Assembly (NCBI GenBank): GCA_035713725.1
Contig: DASTMZ010000087.1
Span: 1-64,000, forward strand
Source of the DNA: DASQPR01 sp035713725
GTDB taxonomy: Bacteria; Actinomycetota; Actinomycetes; Mycobacteriales; Micromonosporaceae
Length of the DNA stretch: 64,000 bases
Direction of reading: 5' to 3'
Made by a program: the position numbers and the translations under genes. The notes beneath the pieces were generated by a model, which worked only from the letters and a program-made list of their open reading frames with translations, was not told the origin of the DNA and searched no databases. Positions 17,325 to 26,312 of this stretch are shown here, in pieces (position 1 is the first letter of the stretch; each line of letters begins with the position of its first letter).

Positions 17325-18326
17325 CTACTTCAGGATGTTCACGGCCCGCGCGATGACGAGGCCGAGAATTGCCAGTGAGATTATCGCCTGTAGGGCCATC
17401 GCGAACTTTGCCCACCGGGCGAGCGGCATGACGTCGGTCGGGCTGAACGCGGTCGCGTTGGTGAAGCCGAGATACAGATAGTCGAGGAACGTCGGTCGCC
17501 ACCCGTTGGCGCACACCGCCGGGTTGAGGTGCTGCGGGAACGCGAGGTCCGGTACGGCACGCGGCGCGAGCGTGCGCGCCGTCGCACCACCGCTGTCGCA
17601 GATCCAGTAGACGAATGTGAACGCGATGATGGTGTAGATCCAGACGCCGAATCCGACGCTGAGCAACTCCTCCGGCGAGTTCGTTTCCGGACCGCCCGTA
17701 ACGAGGTCGCCGATCAATCGGGCCGTCACGCCGCCAGCCTCGGCCGCCAACACCACCACGATCGCCAATGTGATGGCGCGCGCCGCCGCCACGCGATGAG
17801 CAACTCGTATGTGGTCGGCAATCACTAGCGCGATCAGGAGAGCGACCTGGATCGCCGGCACGATCCACCGCGCGCCGAGGCTGAACCGGGACGGCAACGC
17901 CAGCTCGATCCCGGCCGCCGCGGCGATAGTGATGCCCATCGGCCAGCGGCTCTCCGGACGCGTACCCGCCCACCACTCGCGTACCCCGTTGGCGGCCGGC
18001 GTCGCCGCTCGCCCACCCGCCGCTTCGGTGGCGGCGGTCGAGTGATCGGCGCGCGCGTTGGCCTCATCCGTCTCGCCGATCAGAGCGCGCGCCGCGTCGA
18101 GGCGATGTGCTGCCTGTTCCTGGCTGCTGTCGATGGGGATGGCCACGGCGATCCACGCCCGGTCGCCGTCCGCCCGGGCAACCGCCGGCGTCTCGATGGC
18201 GCGGGCGAGGTCGTCGTAGCGCCGCATCCATTCGCCGTCCACCACGCTGGCGAGCGGCAGCCTGGCCACGAGATCCCGGTCGGTCGCGTCGATCTCGAGG
18301 TCCGCGTGCGGATCGATTGCCGTCAT
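17325..18326 (-). CDS. Ion-channel-like membrane protein with soluble N-terminal domain
   Basis: A 333-residue protein. Residues 1-120 are soluble and begin DLEIDATDRDLVARLPLASVV; residues 125-330 hold about six helices. The C-terminal LDYLYLGFTNATAFSPTDVMPL followed by a final helix resembles the pore and last helix of two-TM channel-like proteins and a related family of unknown function. ATG 18326 has GGAGG 12 nt upstream. No K+ filter TVGYG is present, so channel activity is only suggested. It converges with the glycosyltransferase. Confidence 0.65.
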   Translation of the reverse strand: MTAIDPHADLEIDATDRDLVARLPLASVVDGEWMRRYDDLARAIETPAVARADGDRAWIAVAIPIDSSQEQAAHRLDAARALIGETDEANARADHSTAATEAAGGRAATPAANGVREWWAGTRPESRWPMGITIAAAAGIELALPSRFSLGARWIVPAIQVALLIALVIADHIRVAHRVAAARAITLAIVVVLAAEAGGVTARLIGDLVTGGPETNSPEELLSVGFGVWIYTIIAFTFVYWICDSGGATARTLAPRAVPDLAFPQHLNPAVCANGWRPTFLDYLYLGFTNATAFSPTDVMPLARWAKFAMALQAIISLAILGLVIARAVNILK

Positions 18327-18424
18327 TGCGGAGCGATGCCTCCATCGGCGTGCACCCACCCTTGGCGCCAGCATGCCTCACTGGGCCGGCCGGCGACCGG
18401 CAAAACGAGCGGATCCGCGCACCG

Positions 18425-19402
18425 CTAAGCGGCGGCCCGCCGACCCCGGAAGGTCCGGCGGTAGAGGTGCGGCGGCGATCCGACCCGGCGGTGGAAGTGA
18501 TGGCGCAGCATCGCCGCGTCGCCGAAGCCCGACTTGGCCGCTACCGAGTCGATCGGCAGATCCGTCTCTTCGAGCAACTGCCGGGCGAGGAGCACGCGTT
18601 GCGCGGTGATCCATTCGTGTGGTGTCACACCGGTCTCGGCGCGGAATCGTCGCGCAAACGTCCGCGGTGCCATGTGCGCGCGTTCGGCCAAGTCATCCAC
18701 GGTCACCGACCGATGGAGGTTCGCGATCAGCCACTGCAGCAACGGCTCCAGGGTCACTGCGCGTTCGGTGCGCGGCAGCGGCACCTCCACGTACTGTGAC
18801 TGGCCACCGTCGCGGTGCGGTGGCACGACCATGCGGCGCGCGAGTTTCGTCGCGATCGCGCTGCCGTGCACGCGGCGGACGAGATGCAGGCACAGGTCGA
18901 TGCCGGCCGCCGTGCCGGCGCTGGTGAAGACGTTGCCGTCCTCGACGTAGAGCACATCCGGCCGCACGTCCGCGAGCGGGAACCGGCGCGCGAGCTCGTC
19001 CGCGTAACGCCAATGTGTGGTGCACCGGCGTCCATCGAGGAGACCCGCCTCGCCGAGCGCGAACGCGCCGGAGCAGACCGACAGCACGTAGGCACCGCGA
19101 TCGTGAGCGTCGCGCAGCGCGTCGAGCACGGCCGGATTGGTCGGCGTACAACCTGGGTCGCCGGCCGAGGCAAATGCCGGCACCGCGACCAGGTCGGCGT
19201 CCGCCAGCGCGGCGAGGTCCGCGTGCGGCGCAATCGAGAAACCCGAGCGGGTACGGATGGGCCGACCGTCCGTGGTGCAGAGCTTGAAGTCGTAGCCAGG
19301 GAATCCGTCCGCGGTGCGATCGGTGCCGAACACCTCGCACAGCACGCCGAGCTCGAACATCGCCACGTCTGGAAAGGCCAGCACGGCCACCCGCCGCATC
19401 AT
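18425..19402 (-). CDS. GlxA-family AraC-type transcriptional regulator
   Basis: A 325-residue regulator. Residues 1-185 form a DJ-1/PfpI-like (class I glutamine amidotransferase) domain with the nucleophile-elbow VCSGAFALGEAGLL, where a Cys sits at the elbow. Residues 215-325 form an AraC double helix-turn-helix with DLAERAHMAPRTFARRFRAETG and IDSVAAKSGFGDAAMLRHHF. This is the GlxA architecture. ATG 19402 gives MMRRVAVLAFPDV, the proper first beta strand. It is divergent from a small membrane-protein gene. Confidence 0.92.
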   Translation of the reverse strand: MMRRVAVLAFPDVAMFELGVLCEVFGTDRTADGFPGYDFKLCTTDGRPIRTRSGFSIAPHADLAALADADLVAVPAFASAGDPGCTPTNPAVLDALRDAHDRGAYVLSVCSGAFALGEAGLLDGRRCTTHWRYADELARRFPLADVRPDVLYVEDGNVFTSAGTAAGIDLCLHLVRRVHGSAIATKLARRMVVPPHRDGGQSQYVEVPLPRTERAVTLEPLLQWLIANLHRSVTVDDLAERAHMAPRTFARRFRAETGVTPHEWITAQRVLLARQLLEETDLPIDSVAAKSGFGDAAMLRHHFHRRVGSPPHLYRRTFRGRRAAA

Positions 19403-19557
19403 GGCTCTACGATACGTGGCAGGAAATCGATGAACAAGGGCAATCCTGCCACTGTTCGGGGTGGATGGATGCGGCGACCATTGATGCGTACACCGGTGGC
19501 CACCGGCGCAGAACTCCAGGAGCGAACGACAGGAAAGTGTCGCAGGAGGTCCACGCC

Positions 19558-19686
19558 ATGTCCGGTTTGCTGTTTCTCGCCGCGTTCTTTGTCGCTCTCG
19601 CAATCGCGGGCGCGTTCGGCCTCACCGCCGACAGCCGTGAGGGCGGTGACTGGTCGCCGACACACGACGGCCGCCGCTGCGCGTAA
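19558..19686 (+). CDS. Small single-pass membrane protein (42 aa)
   Basis: Too short for most gene finders but well supported: AGGAGG lies 8 nt upstream of the ATG. The product has one hydrophobic helix (LLFLAAFFVALAIAGAFGL) and a polar tail ending GDWSPTHDGRRCA with a C-terminal-region Cys. It faces the GlxA-type regulator. Function is unknown; the helix and tail could be a membrane-complex subunit or a signalling peptide. Confidence 0.65.
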   Translation: MSGLLFLAAFFVALAIAGAFGLTADSREGGDWSPTHDGRRCA

Positions 19687-19766
19687 CTGTGACGAGCAGC
19701 GAACGGCGTGTCGCAGCGGCACGCGGCCGAGCCGCGCTCTGAAGGCGCGCTCGGCCACGCGGGATC

Positions 19767-20690
19767 TCAGTCGGTCGTCGGCTCGTATACCAACGTCGTG
19801 TATTCCTTCGACGAGTCGTCGTCGTAGGGCGCGATGACGTCGTCCGGCAGCCGCTCCAGCGTCGTACACCGTACGAAGTCGCGCAGCGTCGTCCCGGTGC
19901 ACGCGCAGTCGACGTTCACCGCGCCGATCCGATCGGCTAGATCCGCGATGCTCACGGTGCGGAAGTCGATGCTGAAGCGCGTCACCGGACTGGTATTCGG
20001 GACGCTGGAGTGCAACTGGTTGCCGGCGAACGACAGCAGGCCGCCGACCGGTGCGATGACGCGGATCTGCGGATCCAGCTCGACATCGTCCAGCGGTTTC
20101 GGCTGTTCGCGCGTATCGGTGCCGACCATCGACGCGGCCGTACCCCGACTCTGCGCGTTCCACCGGTAGTAGTTGTAAGTCGCCGAGCTGTTGCGCACCG
20201 GCCGATCGAAATAGCGCGGGTGGAAGGCCAGCCCGTTGTCCGGCTCGATGTCGTAGACCGGGAACCACCAGTTCACCTGCGCGAGCGGCGCCGAATACCA
20301 CGTGTCGCGGTGCGGGTGGAACGCGTACGCGATGCCGGTCGTCAGATAGCCCTTCGCGGTCGCCGACCGAAGCCTCGGAACGTCGAAGTAGGTCTGCTCG
20401 GGATCTTCGCCAATCTCGGCCATCAGTGATGCGATCAGCGACTTGCACCGCGGATCGTGGATGAACGCGGGCTTCACGCGGCCGAGGATCGCCGCGTAGT
20501 CGTCCACGTCGAAGTGATACTGAGCCTCGCGAGGGTCGTAGGGAGCGAACGCCTCCTCGAGCGCGTCGCGTGCCAACTCGGCGAGAGCCAGCGCGCTCGG
20601 CCTCGGCGAGTGGATGACCAGATCGCCCCGATAGAGTGCCGCGCGACGGGCGCGTTCCGACGCAGGACTGTCTACAAAGATATTCGTCAC
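19767..20690 (-). CDS. Predicted Fe(II)/2-oxoglutarate-type oxygenase
   Basis: A 307-residue soluble protein. The central FHPHRDTWYSAP supplies a His-x-Asp-like pair, and LHSSVPNTSPVTRFSIDFR supplies the distal His and the Arg expected to bind 2-oxoglutarate, with spacing typical of phytanoyl-CoA-dioxygenase-like cupins. Identification is by motif only, so catalytic status is an inference. GTG 20690 lies inside the 11-bp palindrome GTCACGGTGAC (20686-20696), which could be an operator. The neighbours (GlxA regulator, VOC protein) give no clear pathway. Confidence 0.65.
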   Translation of the reverse strand: MTNIFVDSPASERARRAALYRGDLVIHSPRPSALALAELARDALEEAFAPYDPREAQYHFDVDDYAAILGRVKPAFIHDPRCKSLIASLMAEIGEDPEQTYFDVPRLRSATAKGYLTTGIAYAFHPHRDTWYSAPLAQVNWWFPVYDIEPDNGLAFHPRYFDRPVRNSSATYNYYRWNAQSRGTAASMVGTDTREQPKPLDDVELDPQIRVIAPVGGLLSFAGNQLHSSVPNTSPVTRFSIDFRTVSIADLADRIGAVNVDCACTGTTLRDFVRCTTLERLPDDVIAPYDDDSSKEYTTLVYEPTTD

Positions 20691-20828
20691 GGTGACTCTC
20701 CGTTACCTGGTATCGGCAGGTTGAGGCACCCAATCACATGACCGGATGGATGTGCAGTCGCTGAACGGACACGATGAGGCCGGAACTCAACGCTCCCTTC
20801 TCGGCGGCACCGCGCGTAATGTGCTGCC

Positions 20829-21266
20829 ATGGCCATCGTCGAGAGTTCCGGCTTCGCGCATGTGCGTGTCACGGTGAGCGACATCGCTCGTTCCAAGGCG
20901 TTCTATGACGACGTGTTCGGATGGCAGGTCGCGGCCGACATGTCCGGCCGCGTCGCCGAGCCCGGCATCACCGAGTCGCGCTTCGACCTCTACGGCGGCA
21001 CCGTCTACTTGACACCGAGCGGCGCGCTCTTCGGGTTGCGCCCGGTCGCGCCGGACGGCGACCGCTTCGACTCAACGCGGCCTGGACTCGACCACATCAG
21101 CTTCATGGTCGCCTCCCGCGACGAGCTCGTCACCGCCGCCGAGCGGCTCGACGCCAAGGGCATCGATCACGGCGACGTCACCGACCTGACCGCCTGGGGC
21201 ATCGCGATCCTGTCCTTCAGCGATCCGGACGGCATCCACTGTGAGTTGACCGCACCGCTCGGCTGA
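20829..21266 (+). CDS. VOC family protein
   Basis: A 145-residue glyoxalase-fold protein. It starts SGFAHVRVTVSDIARSKAFYDDVFGW, the first beta-alpha unit, and ends FSDPDGIHCELTAPLG, the classical final strand with a metal-binding Glu. Likely a ring-opening dioxygenase-like, isomerase-like or resistance-type member; the substrate is unknown. It is divergent from the oxygenase-like gene. Confidence 0.87.
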   Translation: MAIVESSGFAHVRVTVSDIARSKAFYDDVFGWQVAADMSGRVAEPGITESRFDLYGGTVYLTPSGALFGLRPVAPDGDRFDSTRPGLDHISFMVASRDELVTAAERLDAKGIDHGDVTDLTAWGIAILSFSDPDGIHCELTAPLG

Positions 21267-21272
21267 TCCGAG

Positions 21273-21968
21273 TCAGCCCAAGGCCAGCCAGGTAATGCCG
21301 GCCGCGCGCAGCCAATCCGCGTCGGCGCGGTCATCGCTGCCGGACCGGCCGGTGGCGACCCTCACCAAGGTCATCCGGTCCCAGCCCAGTGCATCGAGTT
21401 TCGGCCGGGCGGCGTCGGACAGCAGCAACCGGGTTATCACCTCGATGGCGCTGTCCTGGGTCCAGGGTGGGCGCTCCAGCGCGTCGGCAAAATCCAGCCC
21501 GTGGACGGCCAGCTCCACCACCCTGGTCACCATGAAGTCGGTCAGCAGCATGGCATCGCCGTGGCGGGTGCGCACGACCCGGTCAGCCGGCTGCGCTTCC
21601 GCAGCGGTGTAGGCATCGCGCCAAGTTCGTGCGAAGCGAGCGGCGAGCACCGCGCCGCTGCCGGCGCGGACGGCTGCCGACACCGCGCCGTCGACTCGCT
21701 CCCGATTGGTGGCAGGCGAGAACCGCTTGTCGGGCCGGTAGTAACCGGTGGCGTCGGTGTCCGCCACGGAAAGCGCCGGCTCGCCGAGCATCGTGATGAT
21801 CCGGTCGACGCCCATCCCGACATGGGCCACCAGCGCGCCGACCGTCCACGGCGCGCACCGCGTGGGGCGGTCAAACTCCGCCTCGGTCACGGTGTCCAGT
21901 ACGGCTGACAGGCTCGTGGCTTCGGCGAGGAACGCGGCGAGGGGCGTCGGTCTGGCTGCCAGGACCAT
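21273..21968 (-). CDS. Mycothiol-dependent maleylpyruvate isomerase-family protein
   Basis: A 231-residue member of the DinB-like MDMPI family of actinobacteria. The N-terminal helix bundle has ATSLSAVLDTVTEAEFDRPT and the zinc-type pattern VGALVAHVGMGVDRI with His; the second half contains VVELAVHGLDFADAL, the second His-Asp motif. Some members are mycothiol-dependent isomerases or transferases. ATG 21968 is the only sensible start for this domain. It converges on the VOC gene with 6 nt between. Confidence 0.8.
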   Translation of the reverse strand: MVLAARPTPLAAFLAEATSLSAVLDTVTEAEFDRPTRCAPWTVGALVAHVGMGVDRIITMLGEPALSVADTDATGYYRPDKRFSPATNRERVDGAVSAAVRAGSGAVLAARFARTWRDAYTAAEAQPADRVVRTRHGDAMLLTDFMVTRVVELAVHGLDFADALERPPWTQDSAIEVITRLLLSDAARPKLDALGWDRMTLVRVATGRSGSDDRADADWLRAAGITWLALG

Positions 21969-22003
21969 CCGTCGATGGTGCCGCACTCGCCTGCCGGACG
22001 CGG

Positions 22004-23158
22004 TCAGGCGGTGTCCGATCGCATGTCGGCGGACCACTTGTCTTCGATGCGGCCGAACTTCCAGATCGCGAGCGCGACGACCCACGTGATCACGAATAGC
22101 CCGACGATGAAGTAGCCGACGTAGTTGAGGTCGAGGTTGCCTATCCAGCCGAGCGGCCCGGTCGTGATGTCGAGCTGATCGGTGAGGATGGACACCAGCT
22201 CGACGACGCCGATGACGAGCGCGACGGCGACCGACAACCCGGTGATCGTGATGTTGTAGTAGACCTTGCGGACCGGCTTGGAGAACGCCCAGTCGTACGC
22301 GAAGTTCATGAAGCAGCCGTCGATCGAGTCGAGCAACGACATGCCGGCCGCGAAGAGCACCGGCAACGTCAGGATCGCGTACCACGGCAAGGCGAACGCG
22401 GCCGCACCACCGGCGAGGACGAGCAGCGAGACCTCGGTGGCGGTGTCGAAGCCGAGGCCGAACAGCAGGCCCACCGGATACATGTGCCACGGCTTGCGCA
22501 CCGCCTTCGTCACGCCACCGAGGATCCGGTTCATGAACCCGCGCTTGTTCAGGTGCTCCTCGAGCTCGGCTTCGTCGTACACACCTTGGCGCATCTGGCG
22601 GAACACCCGCAGGATGCCGCGCAGGATGACCAGGTTGATGATCGCGATCAGCATCAGGAACACGCCGGACACCGATGTGCCGATGAGACCGGTGGTCTGC
22701 TGCAACGTCGACGAGTTGTTCTCCACGGCGCCGGCGAGCGTTCGTACGCCGACGGACAGCAGGAAGCACAGCCCGAACACGATCGACGAGTGGCCGAGCG
22801 AGAACCAGAATCCGACCGAGACCGGACGCTCGCCGTCGGCCATCAGTTTTCGCGTCGTGTTGTCGATGGCGGCGATGTGGTCGGCGTCGAACGCGTGCCG
22901 CATGCCCAAGGTGTAGGCCGTGATGCCGAGCCCGACGCTGAACGCCAGGGCGCGGTGCGTGGCGCTGTCCACACCGAGGCTGTAGTGATGCGGCGCGATC
23001 AGCGCGAAGAGGCTCACGAAGCCGAGCACGTGCAGGAGCACCACGAATCCGGCCATGCCACCGATGCGGATCCACTCGCGGCGGCTCAACCGTCGGCGAG
23101 ACGGATCCACCGGATCGTCAGCCTCTGTACGGGTCGGGGACGTGAGCGAGTTGGTCAT
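22004..23158 (-). CDS. NiCoT-family nickel/cobalt permease
   Basis: A 384-residue membrane permease with about eight helices. The signature RHAFDADHIAAIDN in helix 2 is the metal-recognition motif of HoxN/NixA/NhlF transporters, and LGFDTATEVSLL is the second signature. ATG 23158 has GAGGTG 5 nt upstream. Uptake of Ni2+ or Co2+ is well supported by the motif; no hydrogenase, urease or cobalamin gene is near, so the user enzyme is elsewhere. Confidence 0.94.
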   Translation of the reverse strand: MTNSLTSPTRTEADDPVDPSRRRLSRREWIRIGGMAGFVVLLHVLGFVSLFALIAPHHYSLGVDSATHRALAFSVGLGITAYTLGMRHAFDADHIAAIDNTTRKLMADGERPVSVGFWFSLGHSSIVFGLCFLLSVGVRTLAGAVENNSSTLQQTTGLIGTSVSGVFLMLIAIINLVILRGILRVFRQMRQGVYDEAELEEHLNKRGFMNRILGGVTKAVRKPWHMYPVGLLFGLGFDTATEVSLLVLAGGAAAFALPWYAILTLPVLFAAGMSLLDSIDGCFMNFAYDWAFSKPVRKVYYNITITGLSVAVALVIGVVELVSILTDQLDITTGPLGWIGNLDLNYVGYFIVGLFVITWVVALAIWKFGRIEDKWSADMRSDTA

Positions 23159-23286
23159 GGCGGCACCTCGGGGTGAAACGCAGGCGAGCGTCAACACCCC
23201 CGAATCTAGGCGCGCCAAATGGCTATTGCAAACGAATTGCAGTTGCGATGAACTCGCGCTGAACGAGCAGTGGCGCGGCGCCGCCG

Positions 23287-23985
23287 CTACCCATGACGTT
23301 CCTGAGGGAGGCTCGCGATCACCAGTACGCCCGCGAGCAGGCCGAGCTGGAGCACCGGCGCGAACGGTCGGGCGTAGACCGCGAGCAGTCCACCCGCGAC
23401 CGCGCCGGCGATCAGTCCCAGCAGGAGTCGCAAATTTGGCATGGCATCGCGCGCCGAGCCGCCGGTCGCGAGCCGCGCGACGAGCGTGGTGAGCGTGCCG
23501 GTCATGTACGTCGTCGACAACCCGGACTGCCCGAAGCGCTGAACCGCGGCGCTCTGCACGCCGAGGCCGGTAGCCGTCAGCGCCAGAAGGATCGGCTGCA
23601 ACGTGGCGTTGGCGTGCCCGAGGTGGGCCGACTCGTAGCCGATTGTGTACGCCCCAAACAGCCCGAGTTCCAGCAGCAGCGCGACGGTCACCGGCCGTGG
23701 CCAGGGCGGGTCGTTCTTGGCCGGCCGACCGGCGATCCGCGCCCCAATCGCGCAGCCGAGCATGAAGCAGACGATCGCGGTCGCGGCGTTGGCCAGCTGG
23801 CCGACGTCGCCGCGCGCGATGGCCAGGCCGAACAACACCATGTTGCCGGTCATGACGCTGGTAAACACCCCGCCCAACGCGACGAAGCCGATTGCGTCGG
23901 TGGCACCACTGACCATCGCGAGCAGCAGCACTCCGACCTCGCGTGTCCGCGCGGCGACGGCGGTGATCGTGGTGGTCTCGGTCAT
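23287..23985 (-). CDS. DUF1275 (YoaK-like) membrane protein
   Basis: A 232-residue membrane protein with six or seven helices. The opening VSGATDAIGFVALGGVFTSVMTGNM is the hallmark of DUF1275, repeated weakly in the second half as QRFGQSGLSTTYMTGTLTTL. Family function is unknown. ATG 23985 is preferred; an in-frame start at 24048 would add a Cys-containing tail without a ribosome binding site. It sits upstream of the NiCoT gene on the same strand with 128 nt between. Confidence 0.86.
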   Translation of the reverse strand: MTETTTITAVAARTREVGVLLLAMVSGATDAIGFVALGGVFTSVMTGNMVLFGLAIARGDVGQLANAATAIVCFMLGCAIGARIAGRPAKNDPPWPRPVTVALLLELGLFGAYTIGYESAHLGHANATLQPILLALTATGLGVQSAAVQRFGQSGLSTTYMTGTLTTLVARLATGGSARDAMPNLRLLLGLIAGAVAGGLLAVYARPFAPVLQLGLLAGVLVIASLPQERHG

Positions 23986-24202
23986 GGACGCGGTCACGGG
24001 CAAGGCGATCTCCGGCTCTAGGTTGCACCGGCATGGCGCTGCGGCCATGTCGAGTCACCGGCACGGATGGTGTGCCCGGGCGGCTTAGATCCTAGGCAGC
24101 CCGCCCGACCACCAGAAATGTGACGTCCGCGACCCGTTGCGTCACGGCTGCCGTCGATCACGCCGGTCGCCGCGCGGATCGGGCGCCGGTCGCAAACGCC
24201 GG

Positions 24203-24841
24203 TCAGGCGGTGGCTGCCTTGATCAGCGCGGCTGCCGCCTCGCGCGCCGCCGCGGCCGCCGACGGTTCGTGATCCAGCTGTGCGCCGACCGTTGCGCCGT
24301 CGTAGAGCAGCACGAGTTGGTGTCCGAGCCGGTCCGGATCGGCCGCCCCCGCTTGGCGGGCAAGGTCCGTCAACAACGCGCGTATCCACGCTCGGGACTC
24401 GTCACGGATCTGCTCCACTGCGCTGCCCGGACGCGCGTCGGCGCTGGCGTTGATGAACGGGCAGCCGCGGAACCACGGCTCCATGAACAGATCGGCGAGC
24501 ACGTCATAGACGCCGAGCAACTTGTCGGCCGGCGCGTCGTAGCGCTCCAACCCGCGGCGGAGCCGCTCCTTGCGGCGCTCATGCCGCAGGGCGAGATAGC
24601 TGCGCACGAGCTCGTCCTTGCTGCCGAACGTGTTGTAGAGCGAGGCCTTCGCGACGCCGGCGCGCTCGATCACCCGGTCGATGCCGACGCTGGTCACGCC
24701 TTCCTCGTAGAACAGCTCGTTGGCGGCGGCGAGGAGCCGCTCCCGGGCGGAGAGGCGAGGCTGCGGAGCGCTGCTGCTTACCGATCTTGGCGGCGTCGAC
24801 GGTCGGTGTGACGATCGCGACGCGGTGGTCTTGCCGGGCAT
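24203..24841 (-). CDS. TetR-family repressor of the divergent MFS gene
   Basis: A 212-residue repressor. The helix-turn-helix is VTSVGIDRVIERAGVAKASLYNTFGSKDELV, near residues 48-78. The C-terminal ligand-binding domain contains EPWFRGCPFINASAD, common in regulators of drug exporters. The N-terminal 30 residues are Ser/Pro-rich. A -10 element TAATGT ends 6 nt before the ATG, so the mRNA may be leaderless. The shared operator is at 24854-24867. Confidence 0.92.
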   Translation of the reverse strand: MPGKTTASRSSHRPSTPPRSVSSSAPQPRLSARERLLAAANELFYEEGVTSVGIDRVIERAGVAKASLYNTFGSKDELVRSYLALRHERRKERLRRGLERYDAPADKLLGVYDVLADLFMEPWFRGCPFINASADARPGSAVEQIRDESRAWIRALLTDLARQAGAADPDRLGHQLVLLYDGATVGAQLDHEPSAAAAAREAAAALIKAATA

Positions 24842-24844
24842 GCC

Positions 24845-24900
24845 TTGACATTAACAGACCGGTCTGTCTACTGTCACTAGGTGCTAGACGGACCTGTCTA
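24845..24900. promoter_or_regulatory. TetR operator with two face-to-face promoters
   Basis: ACAGACCGGTCTGT at 24854-24867 is a perfect 14-bp palindrome. Plus strand: TTGACA (24845-24850) and TACTGT (24869-24874), spacer 18. Minus strand: GTGACA (24877-24872) and TAATGT (24853-24848), spacer 18. The operator lies within both spacers. A second, imperfect dyad, TAGAC..GTCTA, is at 24885-24900. Confidence 0.8.
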
Positions 24901-26296
24901 CCTAATGTCCACGGCGCCACGACTGCTGTCGGCTGCGTGGCGCCGCGTCCCGCCAACCGCAAACCCGGGCGCACCGACGGCCCGACACCGGCCGGCCATG
25001 CGATCGCTCCGGCTGCCGGAGCCGGTGGCGTTCTACCTGCTCGCGTCGATTGTCCTGTTCTTTCTGGCCGGGTCCGCCGCGCCGACTCCGATCTACGCGC
25101 TCTACCAGGCCGAGTGGCACTTCTCGCCGATCACGACCACCGCGGTGTTCGGCGTGTACGCGCTTGCGGTGCTCACCGCGCTGCTGATCTTCGGATCGCT
25201 GTCTGACTACATCGGCCGGCGTCCGGTCCTGCTCGTGGCGATCGCCGTACAGGCCGCCACCATGTTGGTGTTCACCGCCGCCGACGGCGTACCCGTCCTC
25301 GTGGTGGCTCGGGTCGTGCAGGGCCTCGCGACCGGCGCCGCGCTCGGTGCGATCGGCGCCGCGATGCTCGACCTGGACAAGGCGAAGGGCACCATCGCGA
25401 ACGCTGTGGCGCCGATGACCGGCACCGCCACCGGAGCGATCGGTGCCGGTCTGCTGGTGCAGTTCCTGCCGGCCCCGACGCGGCTCGTCTACCTCGTGCT
25501 GTTCGGCGTGTTCGTCGTGCAGGCGATCGGCGTCGCGCTGATGGCCGAGACGTCACAGCCAGTGCCCGGCGCGGTCGCGTCGCTGCGACCGGAGTTCGCG
25601 GTGCCGGCCGCGGTGCGTCGGCCGATGACAGTCGCCATCCCCGCACTCGTCGCGGTCTGGGCGCTCGCCGGGTTCTACGGGTCGCTCAGCCCGGCCGCGA
25701 TCCGCATCATCGTCGGGTCCACGTCACCGGTGCTCGGCAGCACGCCGTTCGCGGTGCTCGCGGCCAGCGCGGCGCTCGCCGTTTTCGCGCTGCGATCGGC
25801 CGGTCCTCGCTTCGTAGTGACGTTCGGACTCGTTGCGCTCATCGTCGGCGTGGGCATCACGGTGGTGGCGACCGACCATCGCTCGGTGGTCGCGTTCTTC
25901 GCCGGCACGGTGCTCGCCGGCATCGGTATGGGATCCGGGTTCCAGGGCGCGATCCGCACCGTCATACCGCTCGCGCGCCCGCACGAACGCGCCGGCGTGC
26001 TGTCCGTTGCGTTCGTAGTGTCGTACCTCGCGCTCGGTGTGCCGGCGGTGGTCGCTGGCTTTCTCGTCGTACACGACGGCGGCGTCCTCACGACCGCGCG
26101 CGAATACGGTTTCGCGGTGATCGGGCTCGCCGCACTCGCGCTGGTCGGCACACTGCGACCCCGCCGCGCGGAGCCAGCCACGCCGACCGCCGAGCCGATG
26201 TCGCCGGCGCCGGATCCGCGGGTGTCCGGCCATCACGAACCACGTGTACGGCTGAGCCATCCGGCCGTCGAGCCGGCCGGCGGCGGGCAGCGCTGA
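24881..26296 (+). CDS. MFS transporter
   Basis: A 471-residue exporter-type major facilitator with 12 predicted helices. The loop after helix 2 reads GSLSDYIGRRPVLL, the MFS A motif. GTG 24881 coincides with the expected transcription start of TACTGT (7 nt), suggesting a leaderless mRNA; ATG 24905 or 24998 are alternatives, and the first 40 residues have no helix. Control by the divergent TetR protein and its operator suggests export of a toxic or self-made compound; the drug is unknown. Confidence 0.88.
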   Translation: MLDGPVYLMSTAPRLLSAAWRRVPPTANPGAPTARHRPAMRSLRLPEPVAFYLLASIVLFFLAGSAAPTPIYALYQAEWHFSPITTTAVFGVYALAVLTALLIFGSLSDYIGRRPVLLVAIAVQAATMLVFTAADGVPVLVVARVVQGLATGAALGAIGAAMLDLDKAKGTIANAVAPMTGTATGAIGAGLLVQFLPAPTRLVYLVLFGVFVVQAIGVALMAETSQPVPGAVASLRPEFAVPAAVRRPMTVAIPALVAVWALAGFYGSLSPAAIRIIVGSTSPVLGSTPFAVLAASAALAVFALRSAGPRFVVTFGLVALIVGVGITVVATDHRSVVAFFAGTVLAGIGMGSGFQGAIRTVIPLARPHERAGVLSVAFVVSYLALGVPAVVAGFLVVHDGGVLTTAREYGFAVIGLAALALVGTLRPRRAEPATPTAEPMSPAPDPRVSGHHEPRVRLSHPAVEPAGGGQR

Positions 26297-26312
26297 TCGG
26301 CTCAGCGGCCGA

